A stretch of DNA of 64,000 nucleotides, from the NCBI RefSeq assembly GCF_000208745.1, contig NC_030850.1, positions 36,416,417 through 36,480,416 of the forward strand, in the 5' to 3' direction. A model generated the notes under the pieces. That model did not search any database, was not told where the DNA came from, and worked only from the letters and a program-made list of their open reading frames with translations. The DNA is from Theobroma cacao (Eukaryota; Streptophyta; Magnoliopsida; Malvales; Malvaceae). Of the stretch, positions 38,241 to 48,649 are shown one piece after another. Position 1 is the first letter of the stretch. Each line of letters begins with the position of its first letter. Made by a program: the position numbers and the translations under genes.

Positions 38241-39480
38241 TAAGGGAATTCGTACATTGCAGTCTGGCTATCAAAAGTCTCATTGTCGATCAATTTCTGA
38301 AATTTCTTTTGGTTCATGATTGTGCTTTTTTTAATGGTCAGGAAAATTCTAAATACCCTGTACCATCTGATAATGCATGTGAATATACAGCTTGAACTTG
38401 AAACCCTTGGAATATATCAGATAAAAACAATATAAAAACTAGCATTAAAAGTCTGACAGTGGGAGTTTCCTTTTCATTGATGCCCCCTTTTTCCCCCCAA
38501 TTCTGTTAAGGGTGATACTTTTGGTTGATACCTGCTCTTATCCACCTTAAGATTCTCACAAAAACTTTTCTTTTTTCTTTTGGGGTGCCACTAAAAGTGC
38601 AAAGGTGACGGTTGTGTTCATAATTGGGCAGCATTTCGGGCTGGAACAAAGAATGAAAACATTGAGTGGTGCGTAGAGCCCCTGGCCTGGGATTTAGTGA
38701 TACTTACAAAGTAGGTGAGTTGACAACACTAATTTGTACACAAAGAAATGCTGTTTTTTTGCTGGTGGTTCATTTGGGTACAGAGATGGGTCAGAACAGA
38801 TTGCTCTATTTGACAGTTGTCTTTATTCTTTTGGAGGGGGACATGGAACATGTGCATGTAGTCACAAGCAACTACTTATCTGCTGGAGAGAAAAAGTGAT
38901 CCTGCAAATTTTTAGCTTAGGAGATAGATGTATACAAAGAGTGCTAATAATCCGTACAAATTGTCCTATTAGCTTGGCAAATTTCTCTCTGTAAATTAAT
39001 ATAAAGTTTTCATAGGATAAGATGATGAAAATAAGGATAAGATGATGAAAATAAAATAATCTGATACAAGTATGTAATCCAAAGAAGCCCCAGAAAATGT
39101 CAACCTTTGGATGCTATCCATAAATGGAACAAAAAATTTAGCAAACAATTCAACCTTGCCATGAATCTATGATCTGCAAACCCATGTTAGTTTGAAGATT
39201 CATGGGAAATAGACAGGTTTCTTCTCCCTTAATTCGTTCAATTTTGCAATATGCATTGTCAAGTTGTTCTTATGGCCTGCTTGTCTACAACTTGTCCGAA
39301 TTTGAAGTTGGGTTCAGTGCAATTGCAGACCCAGAGATGAATCCTTCTCCATTTATGGAGATTAGGGAATTCCATCGGTGCAGAAAAGATGCTATGTTGT
39401 CAATTGAGCTTGATAAATTATGGCTAGATCGACATAAATCAAACTTTGGAGAATGATTACAAATAAATGATCATATACCC
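38241..39480 (+). repeat. Duplicated spacer, copy B
   Basis: Same sequence as copy A and copy C. It shares with copy C, and not with A, the lead-in 'atggctaa' and the AT-rich array upstream, so B and C are the closer pair in structure. An 18-bp internal duplication ('aggataagatgatgaaaat') is present near 39014-39050. Confidence 0.85.
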
Positions 39481-40100
39481 TTTAATTTTTTTTAAAAAAA
39501 AATATAAGGACAAATTAGATAACCCAAACTTAATTATTCCTTCAATTTTATGAAAAGAAAGGAATATTGTTACGATAGAAAAAGCTGTGCTACGTAATCT
39601 TCTATGACTAATATTACTATGACAATTCATAACTGAACTTCAATAATTGATGCATCTATTTTTTATTTAAAAAAATTAATTCAAAATTTTTTAGATAATA
39701 AAAAAATTATAGAGGCATTTGAGTTTTCATTTGTTGAACATTTGAATAAAATTCCAAATTAAATAAAATACAATAATTATTATTATCAAAATAAATCAAA
39801 ACTTGATAGATTCACGATATGTGAAACAAACAGATACTTTATTTATATATAGAACATACAAAATTACACACTTTATTTACTTATCATACAAACTTAATTT
39901 TACATCTCTTAGGAAGACAAACTCACAAATACTAGTATTAATTTGATACAAAGCTATTTTTAATTATTTATTTTTCAAAGATTTTTTTTTCTATTTTTAA
40001 TCTTATCATGAGAAACCGGCAAATCTTGGATACATACCCTACGTCCACATCCCGTAAATATATATACATAGCTTGAGTTCTAGATTATTCAGGCTCCCAC
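39481..40100. other. AT-rich 3' flank of the PGG gene
   Basis: No gene seen. The part nearest the gene ('acactttatttacttat' to 'actagtattaatttg') matches the 3' flank of the PGG copy at 60813 (60630-60690), so the flank was duplicated along with the gene. Confidence 0.5.
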
Positions 40101-40131
40101 CTTCTAGGAGTTGAGAGTGAAAGCCATCCAC

Positions 40132-40764
40132 CTAAGGTTTCGCTTGCTGGGTCTGGTCTTTTGGGGGCTCTGCTGTCTTGTTCCTAGGTCCGACAAATGC
40201 CTGGATCAAGCATGGAGGCTCAGGTTTCCTGTTTACCAACTTAACCAACAGCTGGATCAAGCACCGCAAAATTAAAGGCGCAGCAGCTATGATCAAGGCG
40301 AGTTGAAATTTGTCTCCATCCCGGGTAACAGCAAAGATTGCAGATCCATAAGTTATAATCATTGAAACGCAGGCAACCCTTACTTCAAACTTGAAAGGAA
40401 AATTATGCGTGAGAGACATAATGACAAGTACCGCTGCTGAAAAGGCTAGGGTGTTTGATGTCAAGAAAACGTAGTAGGCTGATGAGTCAGATGCAAAGAT
40501 AGCAGTGCCTGGTATACGGTCCTTGGTATCCTGCCATACAGCGACAGGGGGGTTTGCAGCGACTGCTGTTTGGTTGTCCTCGTTGTCCTGCCATACACCG
40601 CCAGGGGGGTTAACCCCATCTTGGAAGGTCACGGTAGCTATTAGGGTGGCAACTACCAAGAGAGCGTTGCGGGCGTCGGCTCTATTCTTATCCCTGTCCT
40701 CCTCGTTTGCACCTTCCTTGTACTGAAAATAACGACACCAGTCCCTGAAAGTAGTCCCAACCAT
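40132..40764 (-). CDS. PGG-domain membrane protein without ankyrin repeats (intact)
   Basis: A single-exon gene of 210 aa. The PGG domain (PF13962 type) opens with DARNALLVVATLIATVTFQ and NPPGGVWQ at residues 30-59. Further hydrophobic helices follow: YYVFLTSNTLAFSAAVLVIM, VACVSMIITYGSAIFAV and LALIIAAAPLILRCLIQLLV, about four membrane passes in all. The C-terminal 35 residues are polar, charged and Pro-rich. In known relatives (ACD6, ITN1) this domain follows ankyrin repeats; here it stands alone. Residues 52-60 (NPPGGVWQD) recur at 71-79 (NPPVAVWQD) through a 57-bp in-frame duplication. A TATAAATA box lies on the minus strand at 40910-40903. It lies between spacer copy B and its own promoter flank, which the pseudogene at 35534 shares. 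Function is unknown; a plasma-membrane or endomembrane role in stress signalling is inference from the family. Confidence 0.85.
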   Translation of the reverse strand: MVGTTFRDWCRYFQYKEGANEEDRDKNRADARNALLVVATLIATVTFQDGVNPPGGVWQDNEDNQTAVAANPPVAVWQDTKDRIPGTAIFASDSSAYYVFLTSNTLAFSAAVLVIMSLTHNFPFKFEVRVACVSMIITYGSAIFAVTRDGDKFQLALIIAAAPLILRCLIQLLVKLVNRKPEPPCLIQAFVGPRNKTAEPPKDQTQQAKP

Positions 40765-40902
40765 TGTTTTCTCTTGGGTTTTGAACTACAAACAGGATTC
40801 AAGAATTGAAGAAGCTTTCTGTTTATGGGGATATGAAGAAAAACAAAGTAGTAGATGGATTTCTCCAGAAAAGCTTGGGGTTTGGCTGAGTCTTAATGCA
40901 GC

Positions 40903-40910
40903 TATTTATA
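40903..40910 (-). promoter_or_regulatory. TATA box of the intact PGG gene
   Basis: TATAAATA on the minus strand, 139 bp before the ATG at 40764. The broken copy at 36073 has a TATAAAA at the same relative place, so the promoter was duplicated with the gene. Confidence 0.5.
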
Positions 40911-41219
40911 GTTCGCAACAGCATCAATCGCGTGACAAATATGAAGAAAATTCACTGTTCTTTTTCTATATTTGCATGATTATGTTTGGACAAAATGAGA
41001 AGTAGATTCCTATCTCATCTTTGGACGTCAATAATTTAGATTTTTTCAACCTTGTCAATGTTGTAATTAGGACAAAAAACCTGATAGGCACTTCCACTTT
41101 CACTGCCAAGATATGTCTGTATGATTTGTATTTCTCAATTTTACACAGCATTATCTTCCTTCTTGGTCAGTGCAGGAAAGAAGATTACATAATCATGCAT
41201 TTCGAGTTTATATAAGTAT

Positions 41220-41771
41220 ATATTTGATATTTTAATAAGTCTTACTATCCAAAATTTCAGTAACACAATATTATTGAATACCCATAATTAAAGGGTTATT
41301 TACAAAATATGTAAAAAAATTAAATAATTATATGATATTTCGGTAGGTAAGTATCTAATCATTATTTTACGTAATAAAGTATCTAATATTTCAATAATTT
41401 TATTTATTCATGTTTTTCATATAAGTTATTGATAAAGCATGTTTATGGTGACTAAATAATATATGAAAAATAAGAAAAATAATCATTCATTTCAAAGTTA
41501 GTAAAAAAATTGATAAAAGTTACGAAAAATAATCATATTTTTAAAATTAATGTTTTTGCTTTCCAAAATTATTTTAAAAGTTACAGAAATCACATATTCT
41601 TAAATTTTTACATAATGTTATTCACAAAGAACATATTATAAGCAGGTGGACTGAAAATAATGACAGGAGGGTAGCAGTCACTTTTAATTTTTAAATTTTA
41701 TTCCGAAATCGAATTATTAACTTGATATAAAACTTTATAAAATTATTTTTTTTAAATTTTTTTAAAATATA
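41220..41771. other. AT-rich intergenic sequence before the gap
   Basis: No coding or repeat signal that I can name. It ends at the run of N. Confidence 0.5.
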
Positions 41772-42466
41772 NNNNNNNNNNNNNNNNNNNNNNNNNNNNN
41801 NNNNNNNNNNNNNNNNNNNNNNNNNNNNNNNNNNNNNNNNNNNNNNNNNNNNNNNNNNNNNNNNNNNNNNNNNNNNNNNNNNNNNNNNNNNNNNNNNNNN
41901 NNNNNNNNNNNNNNNNNNNNNNNNNNNNNNNNNNNNNNNNNNNNNNNNNNNNNNNNNNNNNNNNNNNNNNNNNNNNNNNNNNNNNNNNNNNNNNNNNNNN
42001 NNNNNNNNNNNNNNNNNNNNNNNNNNNNNNNNNNNNNNNNNNNNNNNNNNNNNNNNNNNNNNNNNNNNNNNNNNNNNNNNNNNNNNNNNNNNNNNNNNNN
42101 NNNNNNNNNNNNNNNNNNNNNNNNNNNNNNNNNNNNNNNNNNNNNNNNNNNNNNNNNNNNNNNNNNNNNNNNNNNNNNNNNNNNNNNNNNNNNNNNNNNN
42201 NNNNNNNNNNNNNNNNNNNNNNNNNNNNNNNNNNNNNNNNNNNNNNNNNNNNNNNNNNNNNNNNNNNNNNNNNNNNNNNNNNNNNNNNNNNNNNNNNNNN
42301 NNNNNNNNNNNNNNNNNNNNNNNNNNNNNNNNNNNNNNNNNNNNNNNNNNNNNNNNNNNNNNNNNNNNNNNNNNNNNNNNNNNNNNNNNNNNNNNNNNNN
42401 NNNNNNNNNNNNNNNNNNNNNNNNNNNNNNNNNNNNNNNNNNNNNNNNNNNNNNNNNNNNNNNNNN
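41772..42466. other. Assembly gap (695 N)
   Basis: Run of 695 unknown bases. An open frame read across it is an artefact. Sequence content of the gap, including any missing ankyrin-PGG exon, is unknown. Confidence 1.
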
Positions 42467-43160
42467 GCCGCCGGGGACTGTTCTCATTGACTGAGGTGTC
42501 CTTTCTTTATCGTCCAGGTTGCCATTTGATTTAGTTTAATGGTTGTTTTAATAATATAGTTCATTTTGCTGTCAAAAGATGTCCTCAATTATGTTTTGCT
42601 TTCTGGAAAAAAGAAATGAAATTTACTGTGATTTACTACCATAGGCATATTTTAATCTATTATATTAGTCTTTATTTGAGTTTAAAATGTGTTTTTATCA
42701 TCATTTGTTCAATTCTCGTTCGAATATAAGATTGAAAAATAAAAAATATTAGAAAAAAGTAAATATCAATTATATAATTAATTAAATATAATTTTTTTTT
42801 AATAATAATGATCATTTTATTCATAATTGATAATAACATGATCATCGATTTAAATTTACTATCCTTAACAAATCAGTTAAAGACTCTTATCAATATTACA
42901 GTTACATTTCAACATCAACATCTATTGCAATCAAAAAACTCAAATATTCTCCGATAACAGGATACAAAAAATTCATATAAAGAAGAATAACACTTACTTG
43001 ATTAAGAACCCAATAAACTTCAAAGTTTTAAAAATAAAGAACAAGTTATTATATATGTTGGCAAGATAACAATTACCAGAGGAGTAAATTTCTAAGGTAC
43101 TGAATCAATTCATGGTACAAAGAGGAGCCACATTCTGAATTCCAAGTCGATTTCCGTTCG
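42467..43160. repeat. Duplicated flank, related to 54890-55080
   Basis: 42530-42720 matches 54910-55070: both contain 'taataatatagtt', 'attatgttttgctttt', 'gtgatttactac' and 'attagtctttgtttgagttt' or close variants in the same order. 43030-43160 matches 51660-51775, the 3' flank of the neighbouring ankyrin-PGG gene. No gene in this stretch itself. Confidence 0.7.
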
Positions 43161-43163
43161 TCT

Positions 43164-45183
43164 CTAATGCTTTCGCCTTGTATCTGGACCAACTCTCCAT
43201 TTCTTGAACAACCGTATGGTAAACCGTGCAAACTCCTCAAGAAATCGAATTCCCATCACAGTGACCGTGTTACATAGATCACTCATTTTCGTTGGACGTA
43301 TATAGCTAATAGCTACGACAGAAGTAGCAATCATTGAAAACATGGCCAGCCGCAAGCCTGCCCTGGGAGGCATGGGCGGACCCATGTATATCAGTATATG
43401 TGAGTGGTGTCACATGACACCACTCAATTAAATAAATATTTATTTATTATATTATTTTTTTAAAGTTTTATATATTTAATAATACTATAAACTTATTATT
43501 TTTTTATAATTTTGTAAAAAGTGAGGTCAAAAAGTAAATTTTATTAAAATTTTTATATATTAATAATATTTAAATATTTTTTAAAAAAATATTTAAATAT
43601 TATCAAAAAGTAAATTTATAAAAAAATAATTTATATATTAACATTTAAATTTTACATGAAAAATTAAAATATTTTTTTATTATTTAAAATTTATTAAAAA
43701 AGTCAAAACCTAAACTACTCTCACTCTTCAAAAATTTTAGTCTTATTATTAAGACTTACAATGACTTTCCTCTTTTTTATCATTGATTGTGTTTTTCATT
43801 CTCTCAAAGTAACTCAACTAGATTTTAATTGTAAAAAATTTTTAAACCAAGTTAAGTTTTTAAATATTTCATGTTTAAATATTCGTTGATTAATTTGATA
43901 GTTTGGATTCATAATTATATTCTTGAAATTATTAGTCTTTTTTTTGTAGATATTGATTATTTAATTTTTGTATTTAACTTTATGTGGTTTGTAGATTATT
44001 ATATTTAGTTTTGATCAATAAATAGAAAATTGTTTTATTATTAGTTGTTGAACTTGATAATTTGCTATGTAAGATTATATTTTGTTTAATTCTAATATTT
44101 TAGTTTATGGTAATGAGTAGTAATTTTTAACAAGGTTTTATAATTTTAAATAAATAAGCCATGGAAAGATATTTTACAAGAAAAAAAAAATTATTTCACA
44201 AGAATCAGATCCCGAGCAACAACAACAAAATTCTACTAACGATTTTAGTCAACAATCGTCTAAGTAAAGTTGTGTTGAATTTGATTTAAATACTCTTCTG
44301 ACATATCCTGAATTGAGAAATTTTTTTTTGAGTATCATGATCAAAATGAAATTAGAAGAGCATATTTGCAGAAAGGGTCACTGATACTATCATACCATGT
44401 TTTCACAATATGAAAAATTGTCATGGATAATTATAGGTTTTTAGATATTTTTATTTTGAAGTATTAAATGAATATATTGAATTTACATTTTTCTTAATTT
44501 AATGTTAAAATTTTTATTTTATGAATTTTAACATATTTATTTTTTTACTTAGTATTTTAATTATAACACCACTCAAGAAAATTCTTGAGTCTGCCCCTGC
44601 TAAGAGGGAATCCACTGGTGAGGAGAAAGGTCATGGCAACTGATGCAATGAAACCAATTGAATTAAAACCGATGAACACAGAAAAGATTGGAGGGTTTTT
44701 ACTCATGACAGCCTCTCCGAGTGTCATGGTTCTAGATCTCTTCTGAACGACGTGGGTGCCGACGGTCGTAGAATTTTTACTCTCTGCTAACCAAAAACCA
44801 CTTGGTGGGCTCAGAATTGCTTGGTATGTGATCGTTGCTATCAGGACTGGCACAACCATTAATGAGTTTTTAGTTTCACTTGATGATTCCGTAACCTCTT
44901 TCATCAGTTCCTTCCATAGGTTCCATGAACAACAAGATCGCAATATTTGCTCGTTGTTAAGGCTTTCTGCTTCGGTTTGGATATGAGCAGGGCCTGTTGT
45001 GATTTCTTGGGCTTTCACAGCTCCAGCTTGCTGAAACATCTGATAAATATGAATATCACACAAATCAGCTCCACTTTGGAGCAGAAGATCTAGGACATCC
45101 TTCGGCGTAAAGCCGTTTGAGGTTATGGCATTTGCGTTAACCCTGGAAACCACTGCTTCTTGACCAATTAACAGAGCTATAAT
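43164..45183 (-). pseudogene. Ankyrin-PGG gene, PGG exon split by a hAT insertion
   Basis: The second exon of an ankyrin-PGG gene. It begins after an acceptor at 45184 (tttgcag/ATTATAGCTCTG) and reads IIALLIGQEAVVSRVNANAI, then the linker, the PGG helix (LMVVPVLIATITYQAILSPP) and further helices to LLTSGFPL. It is then cut by a 1229-bp element at 43371-44599 and resumes as AGLRLAMFSMIATSVVAISY to the stop at 43164. Apart from the insertion the frame is open, so the gene may have been functional until it was hit. The first, ankyrin-coding exon is absent: upstream lie AT-rich repeats and the second gap. It aligns with exon 2 of the gene at 51773-53733 along its whole length, including flanks. 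Confidence 0.9.
43371..44599. mobile_element. hAT element (Tip100/TTF-type), degenerate, with 8-bp target duplication
   Basis: Ends are CATGGGCGGAC at 43371 and, read inward on the other strand from 44599, CAGGGGCAGAC: short inverted repeats of the CAGGGGCGGA class. The target duplication is CTGGGAGG (43363-43370) and CTAAGAGG (44600-44607). The uninterrupted paralog at 51973-51980 has CTGAGAGG there, so each copy has changed at one base. Inside, around 44161-44390 on the + strand, a frame beginning MERYFTRKKKLF and later reading FDLNTLLTYPELRNFF and AYLQKGS is the N-terminal part of a TTF-zinc-finger hAT transposase, with stops and indels. The rest is AT-rich. The element is non-autonomous. 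Confidence 0.88.
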
Positions 45184-45539
45184 CTGCAAATGATATACAT
45201 CCATAATTTACAACTTCTGTAAAGGATTCAATGTGGAATTAAACATAACTTTTTAGAAAATATCGACAACGCAATCAGTACAATCTATTCTTCCTTAGAA
45301 TTTAGGGTAGTCTAGGAATTAAAGAGAATTTAATTAGAATAACAGGCTTTGGACTCTAGCATGATCAAAACTAGGATTTAGTCGCTCATCTACTTCAACT
45401 TATACGTGACATCTTTCCGCAACCAGAACGCTGTAGAAGAAATGTAGTTTGGTATTTATTACATTTCCAATTAAATAATGATTTGCATAAGTTTATTGAT
45501 AATTAAAGTTAAATTTCATTTGTCGAGAAAGTAATGAAA
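45184..45539. other. Intron and upstream flank of the hAT-broken gene
   Basis: Matches the intron at 52560-52800 of the neighbouring ankyrin-PGG gene ('ataatttacaacttctg', 'ttcaacttatac.tgacatctttcc'). Homology fades at about 45480, where the AT-rich array starts. Confidence 0.6.
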
Positions 45540-46560
45540 GATTTTTAATTTTAACTTTGATTTACAAGTTAATAAATAATCATAATTTTATTAATTAATT
45601 AATTAATATTAAAATTTATCTTTAATTATAGGAAATTGAAAAAAAAAATAGGTTTCAAATCTCACGATTTCTTTTTAGATTTATATATTATATGTGTATA
45701 TAAACAATGGTATATATAAATTATAATTAATAATTTTATAAATTATAATTTTGTAATGTTAACACAAAATAAAAAATAAATATGTTTACATTTAAAGTAC
45801 ATATACATATATATACTAAAAGTATTTTAATATATACAATAGTAATTATATTCTTTATAAATGAACTTAATATATAACGAATATATATTAAAAGACATTA
45901 TATGTCAATTAATAATTATTGTTTCATGAATTAATTTAATTAATAATATAGATTTGTCTTTAATTACANNNNNNNNNNNNNNNNNNNNNNNNNNNNNNNN
46001 NNNNNNNNNNNNNNNNNNNNNNNNNNNNNNNNNNNNNNNNNNNNNNNNNNNNNNNNNNNNNNNNNNNNNNNNNNNNNNNNNNNNNNNNNNNNNNNNNNNN
46101 NNNNNNNNNNNNNNNNNNNNNNNNNNNNNNNNNNNNNNNNNNNNNNNNNNNNNNNNNNNNNNNNNNNNNNNNNNNNNNNNNNNNNNNNNNNNNNNNNNNN
46201 NNNNNNNNNNNNNNNNNNNNNNNNNNNNNNNNNNNNNTTTCTTATAAATTAACACAATATATAAACTATATATATTAAAAGATATTAGAAGTTAATTAAT
46301 AATCATAGTTTTATAAATTAATTTAATTAACTATATGAATTTGTCTTTAATTCATGAAATTAAAAAAAAAAATTTTCAAAACTATTCTAATCTCAAAAGC
46401 TCTCTTTAAGTAAATATATTATAAGTTTATATAAACAATGGTATATATATTATAATTAATAATTTTATAAGTTATAATTTTTATAATATTAACACAAAAA
46501 AAAAATATTTATATTAAAAATATATATATAATAGTAATTATATTCTTTTATAATATAATA
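45540..46560. repeat. AT-rich tandem array, unit about 340 bp, array 2 (with gap)
   Basis: Same unit as array 1 at 37240-38240; for example 'aaatatgttta.atttaaagtac' begins at 45778. The 269-base gap at 45969-46237 falls inside the array, as expected where an assembler collapses tandem repeats. Confidence 0.8.
45969..46237. other. Assembly gap (269 N)
   Basis: Run of 269 unknown bases within the AT-rich array. Confidence 1.
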
Positions 46561-46699
46561 TAATATAATATTCATATTATTTGAATATAATAAATAATAA
46601 ATACACAAGCTAATATCGCATTACAAAAGAAAGAACAATGAACTAAATAAAAAGACAGACAAGGCTTTAAAAACAAGTTAAATGCATGAACATTTTTCG

Positions 46700-47390
46700 C
46701 TATCAAAATGGCTAAACGAACATTGTTCATACATTACAGTCTGGCTATCAAAAGTCTCATTGTCGATTAATTTCTGAAATTTCTTTTAGTTGATGATTGT
46801 GCCTTTTTTAGTGGTCAAGAAAATTCTAATTACCCTGTAACATCTGATAATGCGTGTGAATATACTGCTTGAACTTGAAACCCTTGGAATATATCAGATA
46901 AAAACAATATAAAAACTAGCATTAAAAGTCTGACAATGAGAGTTTCCTTTTCAGTGATGCCCCTTATTCCCCCAATTCTGTTAAGGGTGATACTTTTGGT
47001 TGATACCTGCTCTTATCCACCTTAAGATTCTCACAGAAATTTTTCTTTTTTCTTTTGGCGTGCCACTTAAAGTGCAGAGGTGACGATTGTGTTCATAATT
47101 GGGCAGCATTTCGGGCTGGAACAAAGAATGAAAACATTGAGTGGTGCGTAGAGGCCCTGGCCTGGGATTTAGTGATACTTACAAAGTAGGTGAGTTGACA
47201 ACACTAATTTGTACACAAAGAAATGCTGTTTTTTTGCTGGTGGTTCATTTGGGTACAGAGATGGGTCAAAATAGATTGCTCTATTTGACACTTGTCTTTA
47301 TTCTTTTGGAGGGGGACATGGAACATGTGCATGCAGTCACAAGCAACTACTGATCTGCTGGAGAGAAGAAGTAATCCTGCAAATTTTGCC
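46700..47390 (+). repeat. Duplicated spacer, copy C (truncated)
   Basis: Matches copies A and B from 'cagtctggctatcaaaag' (46737) to 'atcctgcaaatttt' (47377-47390) and then stops, joining directly to a PGG gene fragment. About 600 bp present in A and B is missing, so a deletion or unequal exchange took place at this point. Confidence 0.85.
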
Positions 47391-47550
47391 ACACCCCACC
47401 AGGAGGGCTGACCCCAGCTTGGAAGGTCACGGCAGCTATGAGGGTTGCAACTACTAACATGACGTTCCGGACATCGCTAGGCTTGTCTCTGCCTTCGTCG
47501 TACTGGAAATGTTTGTTCCAGCTCTTGCCTGTGCTTAGACGGCTAACCAT
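47391..47550 (-). pseudogene. PGG-domain gene fragment (5' third)
   Basis: From an ATG at 47550 it reads MVSRLSTGKSWNKHFQYDEG, then SDVRNVMLVVATLIAAVTFQ and SPPGGVWQ, and then runs into spacer copy C. Only the first of about four helices remains. It resembles the intact gene at 48110-48583 (KYFQYDEGRDSPSDVRN) more than the one at 40132. The frame stays open for a further 14 codons into spacer sequence. Confidence 0.9.
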
Positions 47551-47599
47551 TTTCTTAATCAATGAAAACGATACTGAATTCTACCTCTTCAATTAGTAT

Positions 47600-48109
47600 A
47601 TAAAGGAACCAAAACGTTGGAATTGAATGAGTCAGTCAACATGGAGATGAAGCTTTTTCCACACGGTATACAAGTTTGGAACCAAAAAACAAGCAAATGA
47701 AATAAAATAATGAAAAGGACAAGACGGGTTCCCCTCAGAATAAGTTTGGATTTGATGAGCACGAATTCAAACCTCTACTCTTTAAATTAACTAACGAACA
47801 TGACAGGGACTCATTTCACAGTTGACAGCCCACGAAATATCAAGGTGCTTTCGTTTGTTTGGTAGCAAATATTAGAGTAAATAAAGTCTATACATGATGA
47901 TTCCCCTTATCAAAAAATCTTGGCAGATCTTCCAAATTATCAAAGGGAAAAGAAGGAAATGAAGCAGAAGGGAATACAAATTTGGAAAAATGATCAAGGA
48001 AATGTTCCCAAGCATGTTACAATTATTCATTTCACGTTGGGTGTAACCCATATTTCCACAGGCATGTGGTTGATGGCGAGCAAGCTTGATACAGTCGTTC
48101 CTCCATCGC
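47600..48109. other. Intergenic sequence between two PGG genes
   Basis: Contains the promoter side of the 47550 fragment and the 3' flank of the 48110 gene. The upstream flank of the fragment resembles that of the 48583 gene ('ggaattgaatgagt..tcagtcaa'), which supports tandem duplication. No other gene seen. Confidence 0.5.
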
Positions 48110-48583
48110 CTATTCCTTCCTAAACTTATTGAACATCTGAATCAAACACCGAATTGCAAAAGGGACTGCAGCTGCAGCCATGACATAACGAAACTTCAAG
48201 AACTCACGTGGAGTAACAGCAAAAACCGCAGAAGCATAAGTCACGATCATCGAGATCGTGGCAACGATGACTTCGAGATGGAAGGGGAACCTGTAGGTGA
48301 GAGAGATGATGACAAGTACTGAGGCGGAAAGAGCGAGGGTGTTCGAGATCAAGAAAACGTAGAAGGGTACTGTTTGAGATGCATAAATGGCTCTACCTGC
48401 ATAATGTCCATTGCCATTATCTTGCCATACCCCACCGGGAGGATTGACCCCAGCTTGGAAGGTCACGGCCGCTATGAGGGTGGCAACTATCAGGAGAATA
48501 TTTCGGACGTCGCTTGGCGAGTCTCTGCCTTCATCATATTGGAAATATTTGAACCAGCTCCTGCCTTTGCTTCTAAGAGCCAT
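48110..48583 (-). CDS. PGG-domain membrane protein without ankyrin repeats (intact)
   Basis: A single-exon gene of 157 aa starting MALRSKGRSWFKYFQYDEGR. The ATG at 48583 is the first in frame. The PGG motif is canonical: SDVRNILLIVATLIAAVTFQ at residues 24-43, then AGVNPPGGVWQ at 44-54. Hydrophobic helices lie at about 29-46, 70-93, 103-122 and 132-150. The tail is short (FNKFRKE). No ankyrin repeats occur upstream before the next gene, so this is a stand-alone membrane module. It is about 50 residues shorter than the intact copy at 40132, lacks its Pro-rich tail, and belongs to a second subgroup with the fragment at 47391. No disabling change seen. The role is unknown; as the ankyrin proteins of this family work as membrane complexes, a stand-alone PGG module could assemble with them, which is speculation. 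Confidence 0.85.
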   Translation of the reverse strand: MALRSKGRSWFKYFQYDEGRDSPSDVRNILLIVATLIAAVTFQAGVNPPGGVWQDNGNGHYAGRAIYASQTVPFYVFLISNTLALSASVLVIISLTYRFPFHLEVIVATISMIVTYASAVFAVTPREFLKFRYVMAAAAVPFAIRCLIQMFNKFRKE

Positions 48584-48649
48584 GCTTTTATGCAATCAAA
48601 CTGAAGAATACTGGAATTTGCTCGTATAAATAGAAACCCCAAGAGTTGG

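Noticed and set aside
38666..38994. Open frames shared by the three spacer copies (also 33830-34126 and 47141-47353)
   Set aside because: They are alike because the DNA was duplicated; lengths and frames shift between copies and nothing resembles a protein family.
41762..42487. Long open frame across the first gap
   Set aside because: It consists almost entirely of unknown bases.
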